Positions 11,318 through 23,310 of a DNA stretch of 64,000 nucleotides are shown piece after piece. The first letter of the stretch is position 1, and every line of letters starts with the position of its first letter. A model generated the notes under the pieces. That model was not told the origin of the DNA and made no database searches. It saw nothing but the letters and a program-made list of their open reading frames with translations. This DNA comes from Patiria miniata (lineage: Eukaryota; Echinodermata; Asteroidea; Valvatida; Asterinidae). The stretch is taken from assembly GCF_015706575.1 (NCBI RefSeq), contig NW_024037059.1:32064129-32128128 (forward strand), written 5' to 3'. The position numbers and the translations under genes are program-made.

Positions 11318-11900
11318 GGGGAGGGGGAGTATTTACCACCCCCCTCCCAATATTTTGTAAAGACTGCCCTTTTCCATTCAAATGCCCTTATTTCACCAGC
11401 GCTTAAACCCCCTCCCCCCAATAATTGGTAAAGAGTGCCCTTTTGTTTTTGTAAAGAAGTACCCTTTTTTTCTAAACAAGACTTCTTTTTCAAAAGAAGT
11501 GGTGCCTTTTTTGTGCCATCGGCAACTCAGGGTGCCTTTGTTAGAATTTCACTCATATATCGGCCTGGACAGCACCATATATTGTCCGTTAGTGTGCATA
11601 ATCGTTGGTTTTGAACAGCGCCCCTATTGACAGCTGGTACCAGCCCGCGTCCCCCGCCCCCCAGTTTTTGTATTTTACGGAGGCCAAGTGTCCGGAGAAA
11701 AATACGTGTCTACATTTCACCACGAATATGCAAGTGCCCTTTTCAAGAAATGTTTAACCCCCCCCCCCCCAATAAAAATGACCGTGCTACGCCACTGCTT
11801 GATTCTGCATAATGATCATGATGCTGCCTTGACTGTAGATAGTATCGACTCCTGGCATTTTGTAGATAACTTGGTATCGATAAGTCAAAAGCTATGAAAA
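11318..11900. other. Decayed repeats and C/G-rich tracts
   Basis: Repeated short blocks such as GGTAAAGA(G/C)TGCCCTTTT occur, plus long C runs near 11757. The open frames here (proline-rich) are artefacts of homopolymers. No gene was recognised. Confidence 0.4.
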
Positions 11901-12187
11901 CATTCATAATGCAAGAACCGTTCCTGGTACAGTCGACTCTCGTTAATAAGAGCACGGCTAAGACAAGATTTCGGTTTAGACGAGCATATTTTGCCAGTCC
12001 CGACCAAAGTGTGCATATTACTATGAGGCAAAAAATGCTTAATATGAGCTTGGGTGATACGAATTGACGGTTAAGACGTGTACTTTTTGCGGTCTGGCGA
12101 GTGCAAATCTATTGTTATCTGTCACTTTCCACGTGCATTCGGGAAAACAACTTGTCAATCAAGTTCAGTTTTAATTGGCACTGTGAT

Positions 12188-12441
12188 AATAATAATAATA
12201 ATAATAACGGAGTCTTATATAGCGCACGTATCTACCAACAATTAGGTACTCAAGGCGCTACTCAATTATTAAAGAAAGGTAAATAAAGTTTATGAGAAAT
12301 ATGAGACCCATTATGTAGCACCTTATAATGGTTTACAAGGTGCTGCGGCGCACATTGCAGCCACTGCCAGAAACAGCGGGGCAAACCCCTTCTCTTAGCG
12401 ATAAGTATTACTGGGTTCTTTAACGGGCATTACACAACACC
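12188..12441 (-). mobile_element. SINE fragment (tail and body, no tRNA head)
   Basis: On the minus strand it ends in an ATT repeat preceded by GCGCTATATAAG. The body matches the SINE at 45206-45593 (GAGACCCATTATG, TTGCCCCG, ACTGGGTTCTTTAACG). The tRNA-like head is missing, so it is 5'-truncated. It is inserted in the pogo element. Confidence 0.75.
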
Positions 12442-12755
12442 GCTCGAACGCCGTGCCGCCCGAACGAACAAGGCAGACAATAGGCGTTTGGATTCCTGCG
12501 CGATCATGGGGTTTCTTTATGGTGCCGCCCGAACGAGGAAGGCCGACAATGGACGTTTGTCCTATGCCATCAAAGGAGAATCTTTACGGGGCATTTCGGT
12601 GCCACATGTTTAAGACAGTGATGAATGGAAATCTTTCCTTGGATGCAAGCAGTAGCAACCTGAAGTGGATATAAGGCCGGGGACATTTTCCTCAACGATT
12701 CATACGTTTATTGTACCTTTGAGACAGTGTTCATTGGTGAGAAAACCGATTTGCA

Positions 12756-13650
12756 ATGGCTTCACCTAAGATTACCCGTAAGGGACTCTCCATCGAAACC
12801 AAGATGGAAATTATCAGAGCCGTGGATTCAGGTCGGAAGGAAGCGGATGTTGGGCGCCAGTACAGCATTGTTTCCAGCACATTGTCCACCATCCTCAAGA
12901 ACAAGGCTGACATCATTGCCAAGTTTGAATTGTCCAAATTCCAACCCACCCGAAAGCGGTTTCGCACGGCTACTTGTGAAGATGTGGAGGAGACCCTTCT
13001 CCGTTGGTTTCGGGGGGCTCATGCCATGAATCTACCGGTAAACGGCCCTCTTCTCCGGGGGAAAGCGGAACAACTTGCCAAGGTGATGGGGCACGAGACT
13101 TTTGCAGCAAGTTCTGGATGGCTCTCTCGCTTCAAGGATCGTCACTGCTTGGCATTCAAGCAAGTTTGAGGCGAGAGTAACAGCGTCGATCAGGGCACCA
13201 TCACTTCCTGGCTCCGAGATACGCTCCCCCGTCTTTTGCGGGATTTTGAACCGCGCAACATCTTCAATGCCGACGAGACTGGACTGTTTTTCCGTCTAAC
13301 GCCGGATAAAACCATGGCGTTTAAAGGTGAGCAGTGCCACAGTGGCAAGCAAAGCAAGGACCGTATCACTCTCATGCTGTGCGCCAACATGGACGGTTCG
13401 GAAAAGTTAAAGCCGTTGGTCATCGGCAAATTCCAGAACCCCCGATGCTTCAAAAACATCACCTACCTGCCCGTCATCTATCGCGCCAACCGTAAGGCCT
13501 GGATGGTGTCGGATCTGTTCTCCGAGTGGGTGCACCGCTTGGACAAAAAATTCACTCGTCAATGGCGCAAGGTCTTGCTTTTCGTAGACAACTGTGCCGC
13601 CCATCCTCACGTCCTACACGCTCCAGTTTCTGCCACCCAACACAACATCA
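12756..13650 (+). pseudogene. pogo/Tigger transposase, broken
   Basis: From the ATG at 12756 the frame reads MASPKITRKGLSIETKMEII, a CENP-B N-terminal helix-turn-helix (SGRKEADVGRQYSIVSSTLS), then a CENP-B/Tc5-type DNA-binding segment (SSGWLSRFKDRH). After a single in-frame TGA at 13167-13169 the same frame continues into the DDE_1 domain: IFNADETGLFFRL (first catalytic Asp), KQSKDRITLMLCANMDGSEK and LLFVDNCAAHPHV (second Asp). Past about 13617 the LPPNTTS-type block is out of frame and the third acidic residue is not found. So there is one stop, one frameshift and a lost C terminus. The sequence is otherwise well kept, suggesting a fairly young copy. Confidence 0.92.
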
Positions 13651-14402
13651 AAAAATGGTCACCAACAAAAAATGTTAATGTACTTACGTGCGTGCTCGAG
13701 GTAGGTGACATTGCATCATTCGGTACGGTGCGGTACGCGGGTGGTCCGCTTGCCCCGTTGTCAGGTTGTTGGGTTGAAAGTCAGTTTATTTTGTTTTCTT
13801 GTCAGAGCATACTGACCAGAACGTCGAGTTTATACCTCTGGTTCTTTTCAGAACCATTCTCTTAGTTGAGAAATTATTCGCACATGGTGTTTCCGCAAAC
13901 CTTTCATTATTTAGTATCTCCACCATGCAAAGCCTCAAATCTTACTTTGTTTTCTTTATTATTCTGAAATACCATACAAGTTTTACTGTCGTGACTTTAT
14001 TTTTTATACATCATAATTTCATGGAGAACAACATATAACTTTTTGAATTCATTGCAATTTCAACAAGAGCATGTGGCCCATGCATTAGCTACATAAATGA
14101 TCCATGGTGCATTTCGGCGAGTGCACAAAAAATGCTCGTCGCTTAAGACGAGGTGTCGAATAATACGAGGTAATGTCATAAGTCCCAAGGACCTCGTAGT
14201 AACGAGAGTCGACTGTACTAGTTCTAGCTATTTATAACTGAAATATTTCAGTTACCCATTTACCCAGGCACCATTATGAAAACAGGAGTCATTCTTTCAA
14301 TCCCAATTATCATATTGGCAATAACATTTAATGCTACAAGTGATGCCTTCATATTTAAATGACAGTGACTACTTGTATCTACAATTTTCCTTTTGTTTTT
14401 AG

Positions 14403-14566
14403 AGGAATGGATCAAATTTGACGATGACAATGTTACTCCAGTCACATCTGAAGATGTTCTCAAGTTATCTGGAGGAGGCGATTGGCCCTGTGCTTATGTA
14501 CTCTTATATGGACCACGAAGATTAGAAGAACCTCCCCAAGAAGATGAACCGATGCCAGAAAAATAA
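14403..14566 (+). CDS. USP14: USP14 terminal coding exon
   Basis: After the split Glu codon it encodes EWIKFDDDNVTPVTSEDVLK, then LSGGGDWPCAYVLLYGPRRL and an acidic tail EEPPQEDEPMPEK before TAA at 14564-14566. WIKFDDD holds the conserved acidic residue that partners the catalytic His, and SGGGDW..AYVLLYGPRR is the conserved C-terminal strand of USP14. The acceptor TTTTTAG ends at 14402. The tail is acidic as in vertebrates (EEESEQ). The exon completes an intact C-terminal lobe. Confidence 0.95.
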
Positions 14567-14615
14567 GATTCAGTACATCTCATCCAGTCCTTTATATCTC
14601 ATAATCTGTTTCCTA

Positions 14616-14621
14616 AATAAA
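14616..14621 (+). terminator. USP14 polyadenylation signal candidate
   Basis: AATAAA lies 50 bp after the USP14 stop codon, in TTCCTAAATAAAACAGGG. Other AATAAA-like words occur farther down, so the true 3' UTR could be longer. Confidence 0.55.
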
Positions 14622-16736
14622 ACAGGGAATATGGAAAGTGACGAAAGTCACTCCAGTTGTATCATCCCAAAACCCAACACATTCAGAGCTGATGCACCCT
14701 GATTTGAATTAATATTCTATATATATATCTCATAAAAAAATTAATGGGAAACAATTCAGGTGCGATCTTGACCTGTTTGAGGGTTACTGCTTTCCACATT
14801 ATATCAGTGCCTGCTTTGATTAGGTGTAGTTTCGGGAAGTTTTGGTGATTCTAGAGACCAATGAATTTGAAGTTGCTATTCCCTCCATGTTTTCAGGTTT
14901 TCGAGAAATACAGTTTGTTTTGAAACTGCAACTCACAAGGTATTCACATTTGAATGAGACGTCAAACATGAAAGTACAAATGTACACCCGTATTGAGTTA
15001 TATACATGGAATATTTTATTTTTCAAATTTTGGTTATTTGCGGCCCTACAATCATTCAAGCACAATCAACCCACAAATAAAAAAACATTACAAAACAATT
15101 GAAACCAAAAGCATACTTTCAGAGTGTAAAAAAGATCCGGGTCTCTCTCCCCCCCCCCCCCCCCCCCCATTTTACTAAAAGATGCAAATGGAAAAGTCGT
15201 AAGATATAAATATAATAGATGAAGAGGAAGGGTACAGCAACTTAAAACTTGAGGAGAAAATTGGTACAAAACCTGTCATTTTTAGCAATGTTGTCCACCA
15301 ATTTGACAATATTTTTCATCCGTTTGAAGAAAATCATTTTGAAAGCATCCCCACTTCATGGTTTTATGGCATTAATTGGGATAAAAGGTAGATGATTTGT
15401 TTCCCATTTGAATCTGCAATTATGAATTGTGGGCTACGATCATAAAATTGCTACACTGCTTCCCTCCAGTTGACATCATGAAGAAGTCAATCTGCCAGCA
15501 ATTCGCGACCAGAAATGACGCACCCTTTCTCCAACAATGTTGTATTTGTTTACCGCTTTTACTGCAAGCTCCACCCACAGCTTTGCTGACAAATGTATGT
15601 GCTGACAATAATTATTTGACTGCATAATACTAAAATGAACGATTACAGTAAGCCCCTTCACATCTAATGTGCTTTCGACAAATGTTTATTTCATTGTGCA
15701 CTTTTGTTTTGGACTAGTGAGGGTTTATTCTGACTATATAGGGGCATCCCTATGGTTCTTTGATAATGTTGATAAGAGACAACACTCTCACATCTTCTTG
15801 GATTGTAGTGGTTGCTGCATGCACCATACTTCAAGTATAATGGATATAATTCTTTCCGTAGCTTTTCAAATAAACATAGATTGATTGCCTGAATTTGATA
15901 CTCTTTTTTTTTTCATAATTTTTCTTGGTTTGCTTTGTTAGTAGGGGTTCCAGACAGGGTCGGCGGTAATTAAAAAAAAAAAAAAATTTCCTTGGTCCAC
16001 AGCTCAAAATAGGGTTGGTCAGAAGTGAGAACCTTTCCCCTCGCACTCAATCAGTATCATTATTTCTATGATAGCAGCAAATATGCTGGCATATACGCTT
16101 GTGTATTCAACATTGAAACAAGAAATGGGGATCATTTATCCATGTAGATCCCTCCAATAACAGTGAAGATTTTGCATTATCAATATGTATGAATGCATGT
16201 CAAGATTATGGACATAATCCATGCATAACATTTGTGATAAAACAAGAATTGAAAGGAACTGTTTTTGATGAACAAAATGCTGAACGACTGGGGTTGGTAC
16301 TCATTCAGTGTCTTTAACAGTTTATTATGTTACATTAAAACAAAGATAGATTGATTTGTTTGAATTGCACTTTTATACTGTGGTTTCCCAAAAAAAATTA
16401 CTACATTGTATTGGAAACAGGTTGAAACTGAAGTAAGCACTGGGGACGCGTTTGTGCCAAATTCACTCCAGTGATCTCCATGTTAAAGAAGAAGTCCGAA
16501 TTATTTGTGACCTGCTATGGCATAATGAAGAATAACGCCCATCCTTGACCAGGGTGACCGTAAGGTCGTGGCCAAATTCTGCCAAATGCAATTCAAAAAT
16601 CTGTCAGATTCATCAAAAATCTGCCAAATTCCCCAGAATTACTCGAAATACATTCTACACACTTAAAATCACATGCAGATGTAGTATTGCCTTATTTAAG
16701 GTTCAAATAACATTTTAATACCTGTAGCCACATAAA
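14622..16736. other. Region downstream of USP14, no gene seen
   Basis: AT-rich sequence with a 20-C run near 15150 and a poly-A run near 15970. No exon, TIR pair or retroelement domain was recognised. Part of it may be USP14 3' UTR. Confidence 0.4.
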
Positions 16737-17344
16737 CAGTGTTGTAGTCGAGTACTTTTTTTACCGAATACTGTCGAGTACTTCGGTTAACGAGTATGAG
16801 TACTTCCGAGTACAAGTACAGGTCTCAGAGTACGAGTACTTGTACGTCATAGTACGAGTATGAGTACTTGTACTTCTGAGTACGAATACAAATACTTGTA
16901 TTACGAGTACTTCTCTTTCCGAATACGGCCATACGGCAAATGGTTCATTGTGCGTGATTGGCCCAGGCCCAGTCAGACTGATATACAGACCCACTCAAGG
17001 CCAGCTGTTAAATGTGTTTGACCGGACGTGCACAGAAGAAAGTCAGGAAACTTCATTTTTTCCGCAAGCCAATCAACCATTTCAAACTGAAAGTACCGAT
17101 AAAATAAGGAAGTGGTATTAAATACCCTTTCTTTTTTTTCGAGTACTGCTATTCGAGTACTGCTATTCGAGTACAAGTACTTTGATGATCGAGTACAATT
17201 TCGACATGTCAAGTACGAGTACTTTGCTGCCTGAGTATAAGTATCGTCATTTCGAGTATGAGTACTTTGACCTTTGAGTACTCGAACTCGAAAAAAAAGT
17301 ACTCGAGTAGTACTCGAGTACCGAATACGAGTACTACAACACTG
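16737..17344. mobile_element. hAT MITE with GAGTAC subterminal arrays (hAT-2)
   Basis: Inverted termini CAGTGTTGTAGT are flanked by the perfect 8-bp direct repeat CACATAAA (16729-16736, 17345-17352). Both ends are filled with about 20 GAGTAC words in total; these run in the same direction on the + strand at both ends. The unique centre (about 16920-17135) has no recognised coding. An exact 8-bp duplication and the CAGTG start place it in hAT. Confidence 0.9.
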
Positions 17345-17649
17345 CACATAAAGTTAAACATGTTGTAAAATTGCGTAAATTTCAGGCAAAACGCTGGGTT
17401 GTGTCGCGACAAAGTCCGGTTCCCAGTGAACCTCAGCACCTAGACCAGCTAACCTGTCCCATTATGGAAGGGTTTGTTGAAAAGATTGAAGCTTTTTAAA
17501 AACAAATGCACCAGTTTTCTCAAATTTCCTATGTTTTTCTGTCAAATATTCATTTTTGCAGAATTCTGCCAGAAATCTTGCCCAAAAAAATCCATGTGTC
17601 AATTTTGTTGTCAAACTCGTTTTTTAACAAAAAATCTTTCAAAGTTAGC

Positions 17650-17945
17650 CGGGGTGCTGTGGCCTCATGGTTAAGGGCACTGGATTCGTGGTCTGTGGGT
17701 AAAGCTGTGGGTTCGAGTGCCTGTGCCCTTGAGCAAGGCACTTTGTCACTCATTGCTTCTCTCCACACAGGAGTAAATGGGTACCTGTGAGGGCAGAGAT
17801 GGTTATTGTGATTGAATAAGCTTGCTTGCGCCTAACAGGCAGCATTGAGCTGTATACTCCCCAGGGAGCTGAGATGGTATTTGGAATGTTTAATTGGCCC
17901 AATGATCAGGAGTAATAATAATACTGTAAGCGCTGTGATTTAGTT
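17650..17945 (+). mobile_element. tRNA-derived SINE
   Basis: The head has a tRNA-like pol III promoter: box A-like TGGCCTCATGG and box B-like GGGTTCGAGTGCC. The body contains GAGCAAGGCACTTTGTCACT and GGAGCTGAGATGGTATTTGG, then an AATAAT tail and TAAGCGCTGTG. It shares parts with the copies at 51499 and 63868. It is a family member and not a functional tRNA gene, since no cloverleaf closes. Confidence 0.85.
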
Positions 17946-17950
17946 TACTA

Positions 17951-18834
17951 ATAAGAGCGTTCTTAAATGCCGATTATTAGGTGTTGGGACTGAGCCCAAC
18001 ACCTATTGTTATTGTAAGAATTTACTATTGTTGTTATTATTGTTCTCGGCAAATTATTCTCCAGAACTGTTTGTCAAAATGAAAACATATGTGAACTTCA
18101 GTTGTCAATACATGAATACACAACCCACTGAAGATGTGCTTTTTTGTAATTACATCATTATGAGGTCATCATGGGTCACGTGACGTCACTTGAAAAATTA
18201 ATTAATTTAATCTTTGAAATTCAATATAAAATCAAACGTGAGCGACCGGAACTTGAATTTTGCGGGAATCCATATGATAATATGCTCTTCATTTTATCTT
18301 GTGCGCATTAAAATCACGTGACCCTTCCTTCCGGTCGAAACCGCAAGTCCTAATAATTTGAAAGTGGGAAAAGATATGAACTTGCTTTTTGTATTAACGA
18401 TGTTAGTGTCTGCCTGGATTGACCTTTCCAAAAGAAAAGATGGGTGACGCCATGAAGTGTTGGAGTGCCCTCTAGCGGCAGATTAAAAAATGTCCAAAAC
18501 GCATTTTCAGTTGATGTCTGGCGAAACTTGCGGTAATCGCTTCAAAATCAATATACATGATGACCTTAATGCGGACAAGACCTGTGCGCGAAAAAAAATT
18601 GATTACGTCATCAGACCGGAAGTAACAATGAAAAGACCTCTTTTCCTTTGAAAAATGCTATAAAAAAAAACAACCGTCAGAGATATAATCAAGTTTTGTG
18701 CTTTAAATGGCACTTTAATAATAGGTCTAAAACTTCCCAAGGTTTCGTTACAATGCGTTAACTAGAAGATGCCCTGCAGCCCCCTTGAAATTTGAACTGA
18801 GTTGAACACGCCTACGTCTTGAAACGCTCTTATT
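17951..18834. mobile_element. Candidate MITE with AATAAGAGCG ends
   Basis: AATAAGAGCGTT at the left faces A(A)ACGCTCTTATT at the right, 880 bp apart. Just inside the left end is a small hairpin GTGTTGGG-ACTGAG-CCCAACAC (17981-18002). The interior holds CACGTGACGTCAC and several CCGGAAG-like words. No coding and no clear target duplication. Confidence 0.5.
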
Positions 18835-19372
18835 TTCCCTTTCCAGCACTGAAATTGCATTGACAAATTCCATTCGGTTGCACTGTTTTTTCGCCGTGGC
18901 GTAACCAGGGGGAGGGAGAAACCCCCTAGCTAATTCCCACTGCCCACCAGCCCCTGCCCCCCCCCCCCCCCCCCCAAAAAAGGACCCGAAATTATTCTGC
19001 CCCTCGCAAGAAAAGATTCACTGTATCAACTGCATCATCAAGGAAGCCGCCATGTTTAATATAAACGGTGCAGACCATAGACATAATAATAAAACCGTTT
19101 TCACGAAGGGACGGATGAGACCGGGAAAAAACCCATATTTTTTGTAAACACTTTTTCCGGCTGACTCAGTTAAGTGAACATCAACAAACGTTTTGGAGAA
19201 GTTTTTTTGGTCAAAATCAATTAAAGTCAACGAAATCATGACAATCAATGTAGGGAAAATTTCACCTGAATCTTATTTTGAGTTTCCACGAAGAGATAAA
19301 TTCAAACTCTATCACGTTGTTCTATTGGGCAAAAGCAAGGTGCGTGTGGAATTTAAGTTTCACGCATAGATA

Positions 19373-20535
19373 TAGAATAAAAAAGACTAGATCGGCAGTG
19401 CCATAGAATATAATAAAAATTCTATATCTATGGGCAGTGCGTACACACGCGCGTTCTGCCATGGGCGGCGCCATTTTTCAGCGCGTGGGGCAAAAGTTGC
19501 GTTACGCGCACCTTTATTTCCGTAGTTTTGTATGAAAAGGTATATTTTTATGTCCTTAAAAGTAATATTTTTGACCTGTAGTAGTTATTTCCCCAACAAA
19601 ATTCAAAATGGGTTACCAAGCTGCATTTTCATTTTAAAGTTTCGTCCATTTTATTCTTCGTATTTATTTTTCCGTTTTAAAATACTGGTGCGCGTTGCAA
19701 AAAAAAGTTGCATCCAGTTGTTTAAGTGCCATTTGCTATTTTTCGTAGTTGTTGCGTTGTCCTTAAATATAAATTCGCGACAGTTCTGAAGGGACAACAC
19801 CCAGAACACTTGTTTTCCATTATCCCTCCTAAGGACATGATGGTGCCGTTATCAGATACACTTTTGTACAGTTGGATACTGGGGGGATGCACGCCCCTCC
19901 CCCAGCTGTTCAACACGCACACAAAATAGAACAAAGAAATGTGCATAATTGTGCTCTCCTCTAGAGGCGTACCCAGTATCTAAAACTCTTTTAAGAAGGC
20001 GCAATACTGAAAAAAGTTCGTACGGTTTTCCCATCTCGTGTCCCCATGAGTAGCCGTGGTTGCAAAATATAATTGTTCACAGTCCCGATTTCGCTTCTAT
20101 CAGCTTTCCCGATCTCCATGATGTTGCAATCTACCAGTGTCCCCAGCCTGGTCACGCCACCGCTCTTAGCGTAAAGGTTAGGTCAAATATCCCCCATGCT
20201 TTTTCGAAATAATTATGCACAACACACACACCCATCATCGATACCCCTCCACCCATCCTCCCAAAAGGTTCGAATCCGCCAATGCATTCAGAAGGAACAT
20301 TATGTGAGTGTAATTTAATTCATTCTTAAAACGCATCTTCAAGTTTTCAGGGGCAATATTATTGTCATTAAAAGTCATACATATAAAAATGTAATCCATG
20401 TGTTCTCATCCGAAAAGGATAATAATTATTGGTGGCGGGTATTAACACAAATCTCTAAAAACCTCCATTGGAACATTTCACAATTTTAATTTTAAATAAT
20501 TCAACGGTAATTTAAAGCAGTTTTTTACATTCTAC
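19373..20535 (+). repeat. Dispersed repeat R, copy 1
   Basis: About 1.1 kb repeated at 20597-21550 in the same orientation and, in part, at 26870-27530. Shared blocks include GACTAGATCGGCAGTG, GGCGGCGCCATTTT and AATATTATTGTCATTAAAAG. It has a ~45-bp extra hairpin near 19403-19440 that copy 2 lacks. Type unknown; no convincing protein. Confidence 0.7.
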
Positions 20536-20596
20536 ATTTTCCGTTTTATTGTTTAAAACAATATTTTTATACACAATTTTATAAGATTAGCGTGAC

Positions 20597-21550
20597 CATA
20601 GATATAGAATCAAAAAGACTAGATCGGCAGTGCGTACAGACGCGCGTTCTGCCATAGGCGGCGCCATTTTTAGCGCGTGGGCAAAAGTTGCGTTACGCGC
20701 ACCTTTTTCCCCGTAATTTTGTATGGAAAGATATATTTTCTTGTCCGAAAAAGTAATATTTTTGACCTGTAGTAGTTATTTCTCCAATAAAATTCAAAAT
20801 GGGTTATCAAGCTGCATGTTCATTTCGAAGTTTGGTCCATTATATTTCTCGTATTTATTTCCCGTTTTAAAATGCTGGTGCGCGTTGCTTAAAATACCCT
20901 TGTATCCAGTTGTTCGAGTGCTATTTTCTTCATCAACAAACAGAAGAATGATAATTTTCAACGTCTTATTTCCGTAGTTGTTGCGCTGTCCTTTAATTTA
21001 AATTCACGGCAGCTTTTAAGGGACAACACCCAGAACATTTTTTCTCCATTGTCTCTCTTCAGGGTATGACAAACGCCGTATATCAGATGCAGTTTTGTAC
21101 TGTTGGGTACTGGTGCCGGGGATGCACGCCCCTCCCCCAGCCCTTCACTGAATTTAAAAAAAATAGAACAAAGAAAATTTGCGTTATTTTGCTCCGGACC
21201 TCTTGTGGCGTATCCAGCACCTGAAAATCTTCAAAAAGGCGCAAGAATCTCACCATGTTGAACAAAATGGGTACTAAACGTAGAGAACAATGTACATAAT
21301 TATACTTGAGGAGTTAATTAGGTTATTCAGAAGTTCGGAACATTACGCGAGTGTAATTTTATTTCATTCTGAAAACGGTTTTCCGGGGCAATATTATTGT
21401 CATTAAAAGTCACACATGTACTATGCAATCCAAGTAAAATGTTCTCATCCCGAAAAGGATAGTAGTTTTAACACAGATCTCTAAAATCATCCATTGAAAC
21501 ATTTCACAATTTTCTTTACTAATTCAACGGTAATTTAAAGCACTTTTTAC
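20597..21550 (+). repeat. Dispersed repeat R, copy 2
   Basis: Aligns along its length with copy 1 with scattered substitutions and small gaps, ending at CACTTTTTAC where the left arm of the next element begins. Confidence 0.7.
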
Positions 21551-22197
21551 ATAAAGTTAAAGCCCCTGCCCAGAACAATCAGTTCAATGATTGACAGCTT
21601 TTTAGCCTCTAGCAGTGTTTTTCTTTGCCTCATTTTTACGCTTTTTTGCAAATTACGGGACTGGTCAGATCTTTCTCCGGCTGCTTTTGGTTGGCTTTTG
21701 TTGATTCTCCTCGCCATGCCCAAGCAGACTCCGGTGGGTGTGTTTATAGTGGAGCTGCTTAGGTCCATTTTTTGGCCCAATTCGCGTACTTTGTTTTAAA
21801 AGCATGGAATTTGGCATGTGGGGCAGTGTTGGAGGTCTCGACCAAAGTCTTGGTCTCGAGACTAGTCTCGAGACCATTTTTTAAGGTCTCGACGATTTTG
21901 AGGTCTCGGAGTGTTGTGGTCTCGGTCCCGACTCCAAATGTCTCGGTCTCGGACAAGGGTCTCGGATCAAGACCTTGACGAGACCCGTTAAATGAGTGTT
22001 TGAAGACAATTATTCGATTAACCGCTTATGGAGTCGACACTGAATCACCAGGGCAAATCTATGATAACGCATAGTGCATGTCAAAATAATTTCCGCAGGC
22101 AGGGCATGCTTATCGCTAGCATATCGCCGCTCAGTTAGTAGCATGGACTGTTTGTCAAAACCGCGTGTCGTGACGTCCGTCACGTACTTTAATAGCC

Positions 22198-22901
22198 TTG
22201 GTCAATGCTCTCGTCGTTATTCGTCCCGTACGCGGTCAATCGTCGGCATAATCCTCACGCGCTATGCACATGCATGTAAAAATACAGCGCGAACAGCGAC
22301 CTCATGCGGCCACTAGTTTTTTTTATGCAAATCAGTTGGGGACGATCTCGAGCCTTGGTTCAATCGTCGACAAAAGCTTATGTTTTTCTTTATTTTGCGC
22401 TGGATTTCTAGCGCACGACCTCGTATGCGAATACAGATAAGTGTAGGCGGAGCTAATATGTGGAGTGTCCAATCACACCTTGGTAAATCCGGACGTCATC
22501 AAATAATTTGCAGCTATTCGCCTTTTGCGGACGTGACATGAACCACAGTTTTTGTGCATTGGTGCCGTGTGCAGAGACACACAACGTGTACATGTACGTG
22601 TATGGATTATGTACGGTGCCACGATTCATTATGCAAGTTTCCACGCAACGATCGACCAATAAGAAAACGACATTTTAAGGTCAGCTAAGGCTATTAACAT
22701 AATGAGCACCACCCCCAAAACCTCACATGGACGATTGAACCAAGGCTCTCGATCGTCCCCAACTGATTTGCATATAAAAATAGTGGCCGCGTGAGGTCGC
22801 TGTTCGCGCTGTATTTTTACATGCATGTGCATAGCGCGTGAGGATATATATGCCGACGATTGACCGCGTACGGGACGAATAACGACGAGAGCATTGACCA
22901 A
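22198..22901. repeat. Inverted repeat inside hAT-1
   Basis: Arms 22198-22368 and 22730-22901 are near-identical in inverted orientation (for example TTCGTCCCGTACGCGGTCAA and ATTTGCATATAAAAATAGTG blocks), with a 360-bp middle. It is probably a foldback element that landed in hAT-1. The two sides differ by small gaps such as ATAATCC versus ATATATAT. Confidence 0.75.
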
Positions 22902-23103
22902 CTGATGGCGACAACTAGACTGTATGAAAAATACATTGCACACTGCACGTACGCATGGCGGATGTGTGTAGTCACTGCATGCAAACATCCATGCAGGAAG
23001 GTTTTCGCTCGTAGTATAACGGTGTAACGTTAAATATTTCAGAAATTATTTTGAGTTGATGTTAATCATTTATATAAAGTGCTGTCTTGTCGAATTGAAA
23101 ATT

Positions 23104-23310
23104 ATGTCAAGCAACTCGTTAATCATAAAATTTGCTTTTAAGGAGCATAAAGAGTTTGTGGACAAAACATCGGGAAAAAGAAAGCACTCAGCTACCTTGC
23201 AGATTTTGTTTCAGTCAGAAGCGTATTACCGACCACGGAGGGATGAGTTCGGCCTTCATCAGGCACGTGAGCCGTGTCCACAAAGTAAAGAAAGTACCTA
23301 TCGCCCTTTT
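23104..23310 (+). pseudogene. BED zinc-finger exon of hAT transposase, frameshifted
   Basis: From ATG 23104: MSSNSLIIKFAFKEHKEFVD, KTSGKRKHSAT, then after one extra T near 23197 a second frame reads CRFCFSQKRITDHGG and SSAFIRHVSRVHKVKK. C-x2-C followed by H-x4-H with an intervening aromatic/hydrophobic pattern is the BED finger that hAT transposases use to bind their ends. The single-base insertion makes this copy non-functional. Only this N-terminal exon remains in the element. Confidence 0.7.

Larger units (their letters stand above)
11930..14215 (+). mobile_element. pogo/Tigger-type DNA transposon
   Basis: Inverted termini CAGTCGACTCTCGTTA (perfect over 16 bp) are flanked by TA on both sides (11928-11929, 14216-14217), the TA target site of the Tc1-mariner/pogo group. 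The interior carries a transposase frame from 12756 with a CENP-B-type helix-turn-helix and a DDE_1 catalytic region, and hosts a SINE fragment at 12188-12441. The element is 2.29 kb and lies inside the last USP14 intron. Confidence 0.92.

Noticed and set aside
11046-11812. Proline/glycine-rich open frames
   Set aside because: They arise from poly-G and poly-C tracts in element D and the adjoining decayed repeats.
17650-17720. tRNA gene candidate
   Set aside because: Box A and B are present but the acceptor and anticodon arms do not pair and a SINE body follows; the same holds at 44119, 45540-45593 and 51499.
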